This document shows positions 34,151 through 42,254 of a stretch of DNA of 64,000 nt, piece by piece. This DNA comes from Erysipelotrichaceae bacterium UBA2227 (lineage in GTDB: Bacteria > Bacillota_I > Bacilli_A > Erysipelotrichales > Erysipelotrichaceae): positions 1-64,000 of the forward strand of contig DDYT01000029.1 of assembly GCA_002348095.1 (NCBI GenBank), read 5' to 3'. Numbering within the stretch: the first letter of the stretch is position 1; each line of letters begins with the position of its first letter. Under the pieces are notes generated by a model. It did not search any database and was not told where the DNA came from. It saw nothing but the letters and a program-made list of their open reading frames with translations. The translations under genes were made by a program, and so were the position numbers.

Positions 34151-34312
34151 ATGAAATATCAATGTTTAGCGTGTGAATACATCTACGATCCTGCTATTGG
34201 CGATCCGGATAGCGGAATTGCTCCGGGAACGGCATTCGAGGATATTCCTGAGGATTGGATGTGCCCTCTTTGCGGCGTAAGCAAAGACATGTTTGAGCCC
34301 ATCACAGAATAA
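34151..34312 (+). CDS. rubredoxin
   Basis: A 53-residue gene with AAGAAAGGAAC upstream encodes a rubredoxin. [10 protein letters not shown] and CPLCGVSK give the four iron-binding Cys, with the usual Gly, Asp and Trp between ([10 protein letters not shown]). Rubredoxin carries single electrons, often to oxygen- or peroxide-reducing enzymes in anaerobes. It lies alone between the AI-2E permease and a cyclophilin and has a hairpin just after it. Confidence 0.95.
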   Translation: MKYQCLACEYIYDPAIGDPDSGIAPGTAFEDIPEDWMCPLCGVSKDMFEPITE

Positions 34313-34319
34313 GATTGCC

Positions 34320-34346
34320 GGCACGATCATCGATTGTGCCTTTCTT
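34320..34346 (+). terminator. terminator after rubredoxin
   Basis: GGCACGAT/ATTGTGCC stem (one G-T pair) with a CATCG loop and TTTCTTT tail. Confidence 0.6.
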
Positions 34347-34360
34347 TCGAAGGAGAAACT

Positions 34361-34876
34361 ATGAACCCAATCATCACCATGACCATGGAAAGCGGTCATG
34401 AAATTAAAATCGAGCTTTTCCCCCAAGTTGCACCGAACACGGTCAACAACTTCATCTCCCTGGTTTCAAAGGGATATTATGACGGACTTATTTTCCATCG
34501 GGTCATCCCGAACTTTATGATTCAGGGCGGATGTCCGACGGGCACGGGAACCGGAAATCCCGGATATTCCATTAAAGGAGAATTCACTTCCAACGGATTC
34601 AAGAATGAACTGAAGCATAAGCGCGGTGTCATCTCAATGGCGCGATCCTCGCTGCCCGACAGTGCCGGATCCCAGTTTTTCATCATGGTCGCTGATTCAC
34701 CGCACCTTGACGGACAATACGCATCCTTTGGCCAAGTCATTTCCGGCATGGAAGAGGCAGACCGCATCGTAAAAGTTAGAAAAGACTTCCGCGACCGTCC
34801 GGCCGAAGATCAAAAGATCAAAAAAGTGACCGTTGAAACCTTCGGCGTCGAATACCCCCAACCCATCAAGGCTTAA
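34361..34876 (+). CDS. ppiB: cyclophilin-type peptidyl-prolyl cis-trans isomerase
   Basis: The 171-residue protein is a cytoplasmic cyclophilin: VAPNTVNNFISLVSKGYYDGLIFHRVIPNFMIQGG contains the active-site Arg and Phe (FHRVIPNFMIQGG), then GVISMARS, SAGSQFFIMVADSPHLDGQYASFG. No signal peptide. It catalyses proline isomerisation during folding. ATG 34361 follows GAAGGAGAAAC; an upstream ATG at 34334 lies in the terminator. Confidence 0.92.
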   Translation: MNPIITMTMESGHEIKIELFPQVAPNTVNNFISLVSKGYYDGLIFHRVIPNFMIQGGCPTGTGTGNPGYSIKGEFTSNGFKNELKHKRGVISMARSSLPDSAGSQFFIMVADSPHLDGQYASFGQVISGMEEADRIVKVRKDFRDRPAEDQKIKKVTVETFGVEYPQPIKA

Positions 34877-34899
34877 CCTTCGCAAGAAGGTTTTTCTTT
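34875..34899 (+). terminator. terminator after the cyclophilin gene
   Basis: AACCTTC/GAAGGTT hairpin, GCAA loop, TTTTTCTTTT tail; it overlaps the stop codon. Confidence 0.8.
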
Positions 34900-34911
34900 T
34901 GGGTGAAATGC

Positions 34912-34957
34912 ATGACAACGATGATAGAAAATGATAGAATATGATTGAAAATGATAG
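34912..34957 (+). promoter_or_regulatory. promoter with four 10-bp-spaced direct repeats before the sugar operon
   Basis: ATGATAG or ATGATTG begins at 34921, 34931, 34941 and 34951, exactly one helical turn apart. A likely promoter, ATGACA (34912-34917) and TAGAAT (34935-34940) with 17 bases between, lies inside the array. A regulator could bind side by side on one face of the DNA. Confidence 0.5.
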
Positions 34958-34989
34958 TTTAGCTTAAGAATCATACGAAAGGAGTACTT

Positions 34990-35760
34990 ATGAGTACCGT
35001 ATATACGGATTATATTTCCGCCACAAACAAGATCATTCAAGACATCACCTCCACTCAAATGGACACCATCGAGCAGGTCGCACACATATTTGCGGATTGC
35101 ATTGCCAACGACGGGCTGGTCCATGTGTATGGATCAGGACATTCCCGTATGGCTGTTGAAGAAGTTTTTCCACGCTACGGCAGTTTTCCGGGATTTCATA
35201 CGATCGTCGAACTGTCGATGACCTTTCACAATCAGGTCGTTGGGGCCAACGGCCAGCGCCAGGCCATGTTTATCGAAAACGTGGAAGGTCTGGCGGAGCA
35301 AATCCTCAATAACTTCATATTTAAACCGCAGGACGTATTCCTGTTGTTTTCGACCAGCGGCGTCGGCAATGTCGTCGTCGAGATGGCGATGGGAGCAAAG
35401 AAACGCGGTATGAAAGTCATCGCGATCACAGCTGTGGAAAACAGCAAACTGACACCGCACAAACATTCGACCAAAACGAAACTGATCGATGTCGCAGATA
35501 TTCTGATCGATACCTGTGTTCCGATGGGAGATGCGGTCGTTCATGTGCCCAACCTGATCACGCCGGTCGGTCCGACTTCAACGATTGCCAACACCCTGAT
35601 CGTTAATCTGATCAAAGTCCGGGTAGCGCAGTTACTGACCGAAAAAGGTCAGCCGCCCTATGTACTGACCAGCCCCGTATTTGTCGGAATAGAAAAATCC
35701 CGCCAGCTCTTTGAAGACACGTACAACGACTACCGACGTCGGGTCAACCGTCCGTTATGA
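34990..35760 (+). CDS. SIS-domain phosphosugar-binding protein (COG4821 type), copy 1
   Basis: The 256-residue protein has one SIS domain: GLVHVYGSGHSRMAVEEVFPRYG near residue 40, FLLFSTSGVGNVVVEMAMGAKKRGMKVIAITAVENS (core STSGVGN) and an HSTKTKL segment. COG4821 proteins are predicted sugar-phosphate isomerases or binding proteins related to NagC/MurQ-type SIS enzymes. It is the first gene of an eight-gene operon and overlaps the next by ATGA. A relative of 239 residues is at 50753. Substrate unknown; an amino-sugar phosphate is plausible because of NagA downstream. Confidence 0.75.
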   Translation: MSTVYTDYISATNKIIQDITSTQMDTIEQVAHIFADCIANDGLVHVYGSGHSRMAVEEVFPRYGSFPGFHTIVELSMTFHNQVVGANGQRQAMFIENVEGLAEQILNNFIFKPQDVFLLFSTSGVGNVVVEMAMGAKKRGMKVIAITAVENSKLTPHKHSTKTKLIDVADILIDTCVPMGDAVVHVPNLITPVGPTSTIANTLIVNLIKVRVAQLLTEKGQPPYVLTSPVFVGIEKSRQLFEDTYNDYRRRVNRPL

Positions 35761-36533
35761 AAAAGCCGCGCATCATCGTCATCACCGGAACCCTGGGCGG
35801 GATCGGATTGGCTTCCGCTGATGTGTTTTCACGGGATCAGGACATCGTGGTCGGAATCGATATAAAAGAAGAAACCGATGATCTGGTCAAACAAACCAAG
35901 AGTAAAATTAAGGATTTCCATTATTACCAAGCCGACTGCACACAAGAAGTCCAAGTCAAAGAGACGATCGAAACAGTCACCCGAACTTTTGGGCGGATTG
36001 ACGTGCTTTTCAATATAGTCGGGGGAAGCGGCCGAAAGTTCGGGGACGGACCGATTCATACCGTATCCCTGGATGCTTATCAGAAAACCATCGACCTGAA
36101 TCTGACCTCACAGTTTCTTGTTTCAAAGTATGTGGTGACTGAAATGCTCAGGCAAAACGGCGGATGCATCATCAATACCGGCTCGGTCTTAGGTATGGTC
36201 GGCGGAAACGATATGTTTGCGACCTCCGTTTACGCCGCTACCAAAGCCGCCATCATCGGCATGTCCCGATCGATGGCGATGACGTATGCGAAAAACAATA
36301 TCCGTGTCAATGTCATATCGCCGGGGCTCATTGAAACCAATATGACCCAGCGGGCACAGGGCAATGAAGCGATTTTTGCATATATCGACGAAAAACAACC
36401 GATCTATCACGGACGTCATAAACTCGGCAACCCGATGTCCATCGCCTTGGCCGCCCGTTTTCTGGCTGATAGCGAAGCCGACTTTGTGACCGGCGTCAAT
36501 CTGCCGGTCGATGGAGGGTGGACTGCACAATGA
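35757..36533 (+). CDS. short-chain dehydrogenase, likely sugar or polyol substrate
   Basis: The 258-residue protein is an SDR with VITGTLGGIGLASA at residue 6, a strand-2 Asp (VGIDIKEE, NAD preference), NIVGGSG, NTGSVLG with the catalytic Ser, and VYAATKAAIIGM with Tyr and Lys. PVDGGWTAQ at the end is typical. The glycine motif is slightly changed (GTLGGIG instead of GxxxGIG with Ser/Ala). It overlaps genes on both sides. A sugar 1-dehydrogenase making a lactone would fit the phosphotriesterase-family hydrolase downstream. Confidence 0.8.
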   Translation: MKKPRIIVITGTLGGIGLASADVFSRDQDIVVGIDIKEETDDLVKQTKSKIKDFHYYQADCTQEVQVKETIETVTRTFGRIDVLFNIVGGSGRKFGDGPIHTVSLDAYQKTIDLNLTSQFLVSKYVVTEMLRQNGGCIINTGSVLGMVGGNDMFATSVYAATKAAIIGMSRSMAMTYAKNNIRVNVISPGLIETNMTQRAQGNEAIFAYIDEKQPIYHGRHKLGNPMSIALAARFLADSEADFVTGVNLPVDGGWTAQ

Positions 36534-37831
36534 ACTACGAAAAGAGAATCCATCGTCGGATGAAAACCGAAGTGCTGGTCATCGGTGGCGGAAGTGCCGG
36601 GTCGATGGCGGCGATCGCCAGCGGTAAAGAAGGAAAAAAGACACTGCTGGTCGAACGCTATGGTTTTCTCGGCGGAACCAGCACTACGATTTTAGATACG
36701 TTTTACGGGTTCTACATTCCCGGGATAAGCAATCGGAAAGTCGTCGGCGGGATTCCTGATCAACTGCTTAAAAAACTGAACGAACGAAACGCGATGCTTT
36801 TGCGTCCCAATACTTACGGTGCCGGCACAGGCATCACCTATGACCCCGAAGTGCTGAAGGTCGTTTGGGAAGAACTGATGAGTGAAGCGAGTGTCGATGT
36901 ACTGCTGCACAGTTTTGTGGCGGATGTCGTGACTGAAGGAAATAAGATCAACGGCGTGATCGTCGTCAATAAATCCGGATTCACCCTGATTGAAGCGGAT
37001 ATCATCATCGATGCATCCGGTGATGCAGATGTGACTGCCTTGGCCGGATTTCCGTTTGACGGCATCGGCAGTCACATTCCCGTACAATCCTTGACCACGA
37101 CTTTTCGCATCGGTAATGTCAACGAGGAGCGTACGAAACTCTTCACAAAAAATCAGATGTGGGAATGGATGAGACAGGCCAATCAAAGCGGAAAGTATCA
37201 CTTGCCACGCGAGGAGGGCAGCGTACATATCACGACTTTACCCGGTGTCATGGCCACCAACATGGTACGACTGGCTATCCCCGATCCAACCGATATCATT
37301 GAGTTATCCAAAGCGGAAATCCAGGGACGCAGACAGGCGTTGGAATATTTCCGTTTTATGAAAGATTATTTGCCGGGTTACGAACAATCGGTATTTCTGA
37401 ATTTTTCCACTCAAATCGGTGTCCGGGAGACCCGACGGGTCATCGGTGAATACACCCTGACCAAAGAGGATGTACTGGCTGCCCGGAAATTTGAGGATGC
37501 CATCGTATTATGCGGTGCTCCGATTGAAGATCATCACAATCAGGCAGGCACCAAGTGGGAATATCTGCCGGAAGGTGCGACCTATCAGGTTCCATATCGT
37601 TGTCTGATTCCGAAGGACAGTGATAATCTGCTGGTTGCCGGCCGTTGTCTTTCGGCTACACATGATGCCCACGCCTCCGTGCGAAGCATGGGTCAGTGTA
37701 TGGGAATGGGTCAGGCAGCCGGGATCGCGGCTGCGCTGTCCATCGATCAAGACTGTTCGCCCGCAAAGATCAGAATCGAAGATCTGCAAAAGAAACTGAT
37801 CAGTTATGGAGCAATTTTGGAGGATGTATGA
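36530..37831 (+). CDS. FAD-dependent oxidoreductase (FAD_oxidored family)
   Basis: The 433-residue protein starts with a Rossmann FAD motif VLVIGGGSAGSMAAIASGKEG, then LLVERYGFLGGTST, DASGDADVTALAG and ends with CLSATHDAHASVRSMGQCMGMGQAAGIAA (core ATHDAHASVR). This is the PF12831-type group with unknown substrates, often in sugar-acid or polyol operons. ATG 36530 overlaps the SDR stop; an upstream GTG (36518) is less likely. It overlaps the next gene by 4 bases. Confidence 0.75.
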   Translation: MNYEKRIHRRMKTEVLVIGGGSAGSMAAIASGKEGKKTLLVERYGFLGGTSTTILDTFYGFYIPGISNRKVVGGIPDQLLKKLNERNAMLLRPNTYGAGTGITYDPEVLKVVWEELMSEASVDVLLHSFVADVVTEGNKINGVIVVNKSGFTLIEADIIIDASGDADVTALAGFPFDGIGSHIPVQSLTTTFRIGNVNEERTKLFTKNQMWEWMRQANQSGKYHLPREEGSVHITTLPGVMATNMVRLAIPDPTDIIELSKAEIQGRRQALEYFRFMKDYLPGYEQSVFLNFSTQIGVRETRRVIGEYTLTKEDVLAARKFEDAIVLCGAPIEDHHNQAGTKWEYLPEGATYQVPYRCLIPKDSDNLLVAGRCLSATHDAHASVRSMGQCMGMGQAAGIAAALSIDQDCSPAKIRIEDLQKKLISYGAILEDV

Positions 37832-38784
37832 AAAATAAAATCAAGACGGTGACGGGGTGGATCGATCCATCTCAGCTCAAAATAACTTACGGACATGAGC
37901 ATTTGTATACCACGGCAACAGAAAAGGTCGTTTCGGATAATCCGGCGATGGCATTGACGGATGTCGATAAAATCGCTGTTGATCTCAATCAGTTCAAAAG
38001 TTTGGGCGGCAACTGTATCGTAGAAGTAACGACCGTCGATTATGGCCGTGATGTCAAGAAACTGAAACAACTGTCCGAAATGACAGGCGTCTTTATTGTG
38101 GCGAGTGGCGGGTTTAATAAGGGTACTTACAATCGGCCGTTTCTGGAAGGAAAAGATCCGCAGGAAGTTGCAAATGATTTAATCAGAGAAATCCGCCAAG
38201 GGGTAGGGGATACCGGAATATCGCCGGGTATCCTGAAAATCGGCACGAGCCAGGATGTCATTCATCCCTGGGAGATGGTCGGATTGAAAGCCGTTGCCTT
38301 GGCTCACAAAGCCACGGGCATTCCGATTACGACCCATACCCAAGCCGGAAGCATGGCTAACCAACAACTCGACGGTTTTGCGTCCATGGGTGTCGATTGT
38401 TCGAAAGTCCTTATCGGGCACATGGATCAGCTCGATGATTTTGATGTGCATCTTCAATGCATCCGCCGTGGGTCTATGATCGGTTATGACTCACTGCCAA
38501 AAAAGAAATACGACACTGAAGCCCGGGCCATCGACTTTATCTGCCGATTGGCAGAGATGAATTTGCACACCCATGTAATGATCAGCGGGGATTTTGCCCG
38601 CCAAGACTACTTTGCGGGTTATGGCGGCGGGCCGGGACTGACTTATATACTGAGTGATTTTATACTGAAGTTAAGAGATGAATGTAACCGACGAAACTTG
38701 GATGCTGAAAAAGTCGTTGAGGATCTTCTTATCAACAATCCGCGCCGGTTGCTGGTGTTTTCGGAGGATCAATATGGACATTAA
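37828..38784 (+). CDS. phosphotriesterase-family hydrolase (possible lactonase)
   Basis: The 318-residue protein has the amidohydrolase layout: HxH metal motif in YGHEHLYTT, EVTTVDYGRD, the bridging Lys in LKIGTS, HTQAG and GHMDQLDD, with the final Asp in SGDFAR. All metal ligands seem present. Members act as lactonases, phosphodiesterases or are uncharacterised (PHP, YhfV). ATG 37828 follows TTTTGGAGGATGT. Between dehydrogenases and a KDPG aldolase, a sugar-lactone hydrolase is the simplest role. Confidence 0.75.
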   Translation: MKNKIKTVTGWIDPSQLKITYGHEHLYTTATEKVVSDNPAMALTDVDKIAVDLNQFKSLGGNCIVEVTTVDYGRDVKKLKQLSEMTGVFIVASGGFNKGTYNRPFLEGKDPQEVANDLIREIRQGVGDTGISPGILKIGTSQDVIHPWEMVGLKAVALAHKATGIPITTHTQAGSMANQQLDGFASMGVDCSKVLIGHMDQLDDFDVHLQCIRRGSMIGYDSLPKKKYDTEARAIDFICRLAEMNLHTHVMISGDFARQDYFAGYGGGPGLTYILSDFILKLRDECNRRNLDAEKVVEDLLINNPRRLLVFSEDQYGH

Positions 38785-39412
38785 GCAACAATTACTTCAA
38801 AGCGGTGTGATCGCGGTCATCCGCCATGCGAATAAAGACAATATCATCCCGGTTGTAAAGGCGTTGGTGGCCGGTGGGATCATCGGCATTGAAATCACCG
38901 TGGAAAATGACGGCGGTTTTGAGGCGATTGCGGCTTGTCGGGATGCCTTTGAACATATTGCCCTGGGTGCCGGAACGGTGCTTTCGGTTGAGAGCGCGCA
39001 AAAAGCGATCGAATGCGGAGCGACATTTATTTTTTCGCCGATTTTGAGCAAAGAAGTGGTAAGATATAGTAAAGAACACGGTGTACTCTCGATTCCCGGC
39101 TGTTATTCGCCGACTGAAATCTTCCAGGCGATCGCTTTGGGTGCGGATATGGTTAAAATTTTCCCGGCCACAAACCTCGGACCGACCTATATCAAAAACA
39201 TCCGGGCACCATTGCCGTATATTCCAATGGTGGTGACCGGAGGGATCGATCTTCGTAATCTGAAAGATTTTATCACGGCATCCGCCGATGCGGTGGGCAT
39301 CGGAAGCCAACTGGTCGACATGAGAAAAGTTTCAAAAGAGGGTTATCTTGATGAAATTACCGATAATGCCCGTAATTATGTGGAAGCGGTAAAACAGGCA
39401 AGGAATCAATAG
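38774..39412 (+). CDS. eda: KDPG/KHG-type aldolase
   Basis: The 212-residue protein is a class I KDPG aldolase: GVIAVIRHANKDN, GIIGIEITVEN with the catalytic Glu, LGAGTV, FIFSPILS, GCYSPTEIFQA, and the Schiff-base Lys in ADMVKIFPATNLGP. The C-terminal GGIDLRNLKDF and AVGIGSQLVD match. It cleaves 2-keto-3-deoxy-6-phospho sugar acids to pyruvate and an aldehyde phosphate. The start overlaps the hydrolase by 11 bases. No sugar-acid dehydratase or 2-keto-3-deoxygluconate kinase is visible nearby. Confidence 0.85.
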   Translation: MDIKQQLLQSGVIAVIRHANKDNIIPVVKALVAGGIIGIEITVENDGGFEAIAACRDAFEHIALGAGTVLSVESAQKAIECGATFIFSPILSKEVVRYSKEHGVLSIPGCYSPTEIFQAIALGADMVKIFPATNLGPTYIKNIRAPLPYIPMVVTGGIDLRNLKDFITASADAVGIGSQLVDMRKVSKEGYLDEITDNARNYVEAVKQARNQ

Positions 39413-39437
39413 AATTCAAATCTAGGGGAGGTTGCGT

Positions 39438-40619
39438 ATGGCATACACGATCATCAAAGCCAAGCGAATCGTCAGTGGCGATGGCTTTGACATCTACGAT
39501 GGGTATTTGGTTTTAAAAGACGGTTTGATTGAAAAAGTTGCGGATAAGGATGATACGGAAGTAAGGGTCCTGTTTGCCCAAGAAGATACGGAAATTTTGA
39601 TTGAAGATGAAATGACGATATTGCCGGGATTTTTGGACATACATACCCATGGGGCTATGGGCGTCGATTTCATAGATATCGATGAAGAAAAGCTGAAAAA
39701 AGTCGGACAGCGCTATCTGATGGAAGGGGTAACGGGCTTCTGTACATCAACCATGGTGCTTGACCGCGAGAAAGAAAAAGATCTTCTGCGTACTTTTGGC
39801 AGTCTGCCGGTTCTTTTGTCTCCACGTTGGCTGGGTGTTCATCTGGAAGGCCCGCATATGAATGAAAAATATCATGCGATGATGGATCCGCGTTATCTGC
39901 GTGATCCTTCAATCAAGGAACTGCTCGAAAATATTCAGCTGACCCATGGCCGGTTACGGATGATCACGATGGCTCCGGAACTGCAGAGTGCAAAGGAATT
40001 TATCGAAGCCTGTTTACAACAGGGAGTCGTCGTGATGCTTGCTCACAGCAATGCCACATGCAAACAAACGACGGAAGCACTGACGTGGGGCGTTTCCGGT
40101 TTTACCCATTTATATTACGCCATGACTCAGCATACCCATCGCAATCCCGGGATGGTCACGGCAGCGCTGCTTGATGATCAAACTTTTAAGGAACTGATCG
40201 TTGATGGGTATCATCTCGATGAAGATGTCGTTAAACTGACTTATAAAATATGCGGAAAGGATCAGATTGTACTGGTGACCGATGCGATGCCGGGCAAAGG
40301 TCTTGGGGATGGAGAATATGAATTCGGTAAGCTTCCTTGTGTCATCAAAGACAACAAAGCATTTGAAAAATCTTCCGGCCGGATTGCCGGTTCAACCTTG
40401 GGAATGAATGATGCTTTGCGCAATATGATGAGTTTTACAGGTTGTTCACTATCGGAAGCAGTCCAAATGGCCGCCTTAAATCCGGCCAGATTATTGAAAG
40501 TCGACAATCAGTTCGGTTCGTTGACGAAAGGAAAGAATGCGGATTTTGTGATGGTCGATGATGCATTGAATGTCATGGCAACCTACATCGATGCCCGCTG
40601 CGTATTCAGAAAATCATGA
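39438..40619 (+). CDS. nagA: N-acetylglucosamine-6-phosphate deacetylase
   Basis: The 393-residue protein has ILPGFLDIHTHGAMGVDF, HLEGPHMNEKY with the metal Glu, AHSNATCKQT, FTHLYYAM, DGYHLDEDVV and the catalytic Asp in VTDAMPGKG. These are NagA marks, and the length is right. It removes the acetyl group from GlcNAc-6-phosphate or a similar amino sugar. AGGGGAGGT precedes ATG 39438. It overlaps the following ManA homologue. No nagB is seen in the window; the SIS proteins may replace it. Confidence 0.85.
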   Translation: MAYTIIKAKRIVSGDGFDIYDGYLVLKDGLIEKVADKDDTEVRVLFAQEDTEILIEDEMTILPGFLDIHTHGAMGVDFIDIDEEKLKKVGQRYLMEGVTGFCTSTMVLDREKEKDLLRTFGSLPVLLSPRWLGVHLEGPHMNEKYHAMMDPRYLRDPSIKELLENIQLTHGRLRMITMAPELQSAKEFIEACLQQGVVVMLAHSNATCKQTTEALTWGVSGFTHLYYAMTQHTHRNPGMVTAALLDDQTFKELIVDGYHLDEDVVKLTYKICGKDQIVLVTDAMPGKGLGDGEYEFGKLPCVIKDNKAFEKSSGRIAGSTLGMNDALRNMMSFTGCSLSEAVQMAALNPARLLKVDNQFGSLTKGKNADFVMVDDALNVMATYIDARCVFRKS

Positions 40620-41548
40620 AGAAACTATACAAGATCGATCCTGTGTTCAATTATCGGATCTGGGGCGGAAACCGCCTAAAAGAAAAATACGGCTACAAGT
40701 CGGACTTGCCGAACATCGGTGAGTGTTATCATGTCATTGCCATGCCCGGACATCTCGATTGTTGGGTGCCCGAGGTTTCTATGACGCTGTCCCGCTTTTA
40801 TCACGAATATCGCGATCTTTTTGCATGTTCAAAAGCGGAAATGCCGGTGAGGACTGCTTCCGCCAATCCCATCGCCCCGATGTCTGTTCAGCTACATCCC
40901 GACGATGACTATGCGATGAAGCATGAGGGAAAAAAGGGAAAACCGGACGGAGTATTTTTTATCGAAGGTGAAGGGGAAATGGTGTTGGGTCACTATGCCA
41001 AAACGAAAGAGGAGTTTGGTTCCTTGGTCCGAGAGGGACGATGGGATTCACTCATCCGAAAAGTTAAGGTCAGAAAAGGCGATTTCGTGGATGTCCCTTT
41101 TGGAACTCTGCATGCATTTGGAGCAGGATTTCTGTTGATCGAATTTACCCAAAATGCCGATCTGACTTACCGACTGTATGATTATGACCGGATCGATCCG
41201 ATCAAAAATGAGAAGCGGACGCTTCATGTGCAACAGGTGTTGGATAATGTGAAGATTCCCAATGCGGATACGAAAACCGTCGATCTGACAGAAGAAGAGC
41301 ATATGGGTTATACCTATACGCTTTTCCATGATGAACTTAATGTGTATACGGCCGGCCGATATCTTGTGAGCGGTTATGCCAAAATCGCGCGTGATGAGTT
41401 TTATTTTCTGACATGCATCGATGGAGCAGGACTCATTGACGGTCATCTTGTCAAAGGCGGAGACACTTGGTTTGTACCGGCAGGCATGGGGAAAATAACC
41501 GTTCAGGGTAATGTTGATTTTGTGTTTGTATCCTTAAAAGAGAGGTAA
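40616..41548 (+). CDS. ManA-like phosphomannose isomerase homologue, copy 2, divergent metal site
   Basis: The 310-residue protein has the ManA frame: NYRIWGGNRLKEKYGY, MSVQLHPDDDYA with the zinc Gln and His, GTLHAFGAG, and YRLYDYDRID. Where copies 1, 3 and 4 have Glu before the aromatic pair (ESWY, EAWY, ESYY), this one reads GKPDGVFFIE, so the usual zinc-ligand Glu is replaced by Asp. It may have changed activity or substrate. It overlaps NagA by ATGA and is followed 4 bases later by deoC. Confidence 0.78.
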   Translation: MKKLYKIDPVFNYRIWGGNRLKEKYGYKSDLPNIGECYHVIAMPGHLDCWVPEVSMTLSRFYHEYRDLFACSKAEMPVRTASANPIAPMSVQLHPDDDYAMKHEGKKGKPDGVFFIEGEGEMVLGHYAKTKEEFGSLVREGRWDSLIRKVKVRKGDFVDVPFGTLHAFGAGFLLIEFTQNADLTYRLYDYDRIDPIKNEKRTLHVQQVLDNVKIPNADTKTVDLTEEEHMGYTYTLFHDELNVYTAGRYLVSGYAKIARDEFYFLTCIDGAGLIDGHLVKGGDTWFVPAGMGKITVQGNVDFVFVSLKER

Positions 41549-41552
41549 TCCT

Positions 41553-42254
41553 ATGAAACTATGCAAACCGTTAAATAAGTATTTTGATCATACGCTGTTA
41601 AAACCGTTTGCTTCATCGGCGGATATGGATAAAGTCATTGACGAATGTATCCGTTATGATTTCCGGATGATTGCGATCAACTCGGTGTGGGTCCGTTACT
41701 GTAAAGAAAAACTGAAAGAGTCCGATGTTCATGTCGGTGCGGCCATTGGGTTTCCGTTGGGCCAAACGACCATCGAAACCAAAGTATTCGAAACCCAACA
41801 GGCAATCGCGGATGGCTGCGATGAGATTGATTATGTCGTCAATCTGAGCGAAGTGAAAAACGGTAACTGGAATTATGTCGAGCGTGAAATGCGCGCGATC
41901 GCGGATGTGTGTAAAGGACAAGGAATTATCAGTAAAGTGATTTTTGAGAACTGCTATCTCAATGAACGGGAAATCATGGCTTTGGCTCAGATTGCACGGG
42001 TCGTCGGGGTGGATTATATAAAAACATCCACCGGCTTTGGGACCGGTGGAGCGAAAATCGAGGATGTCCGTCTGATGAAACTCTATGCGGGCTCGAAGGT
42101 CAAAGTGAAGGCGGCCGGCGGGATTCGCGACTTGGCCACGGCCTTGGCTATGATCGAAGCCGGAGCGACACGCATCGGATCGAGTGCCGGTTGTGCGATC
42201 ATGGATGAATATTCAGGCTCAGAGCAGCGATTTGAAATAGTCGATACTTACTAA
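41553..42254 (+). CDS. deoC: deoxyribose-phosphate aldolase
   Basis: The 233-residue protein has FDHTLLKP at residue 11, GFPLGQTTIETKVFE, DEIDYVVNLSEV, the Schiff-base Lys in VDYIKTSTGFGTGGA and the second Lys in KVKAAGGIRD. It would split 2-deoxyribose-5-phosphate into glyceraldehyde-3-phosphate and acetaldehyde. AGAGGTAATCC precedes it. It ends the operon. Its last 36 bases overlap the end of the convergent epimerase gene. Confidence 0.9.
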   Translation: MKLCKPLNKYFDHTLLKPFASSADMDKVIDECIRYDFRMIAINSVWVRYCKEKLKESDVHVGAAIGFPLGQTTIETKVFETQQAIADGCDEIDYVVNLSEVKNGNWNYVEREMRAIADVCKGQGIISKVIFENCYLNEREIMALAQIARVVGVDYIKTSTGFGTGGAKIEDVRLMKLYAGSKVKVKAAGGIRDLATALAMIEAGATRIGSSAGCAIMDEYSGSEQRFEIVDTY

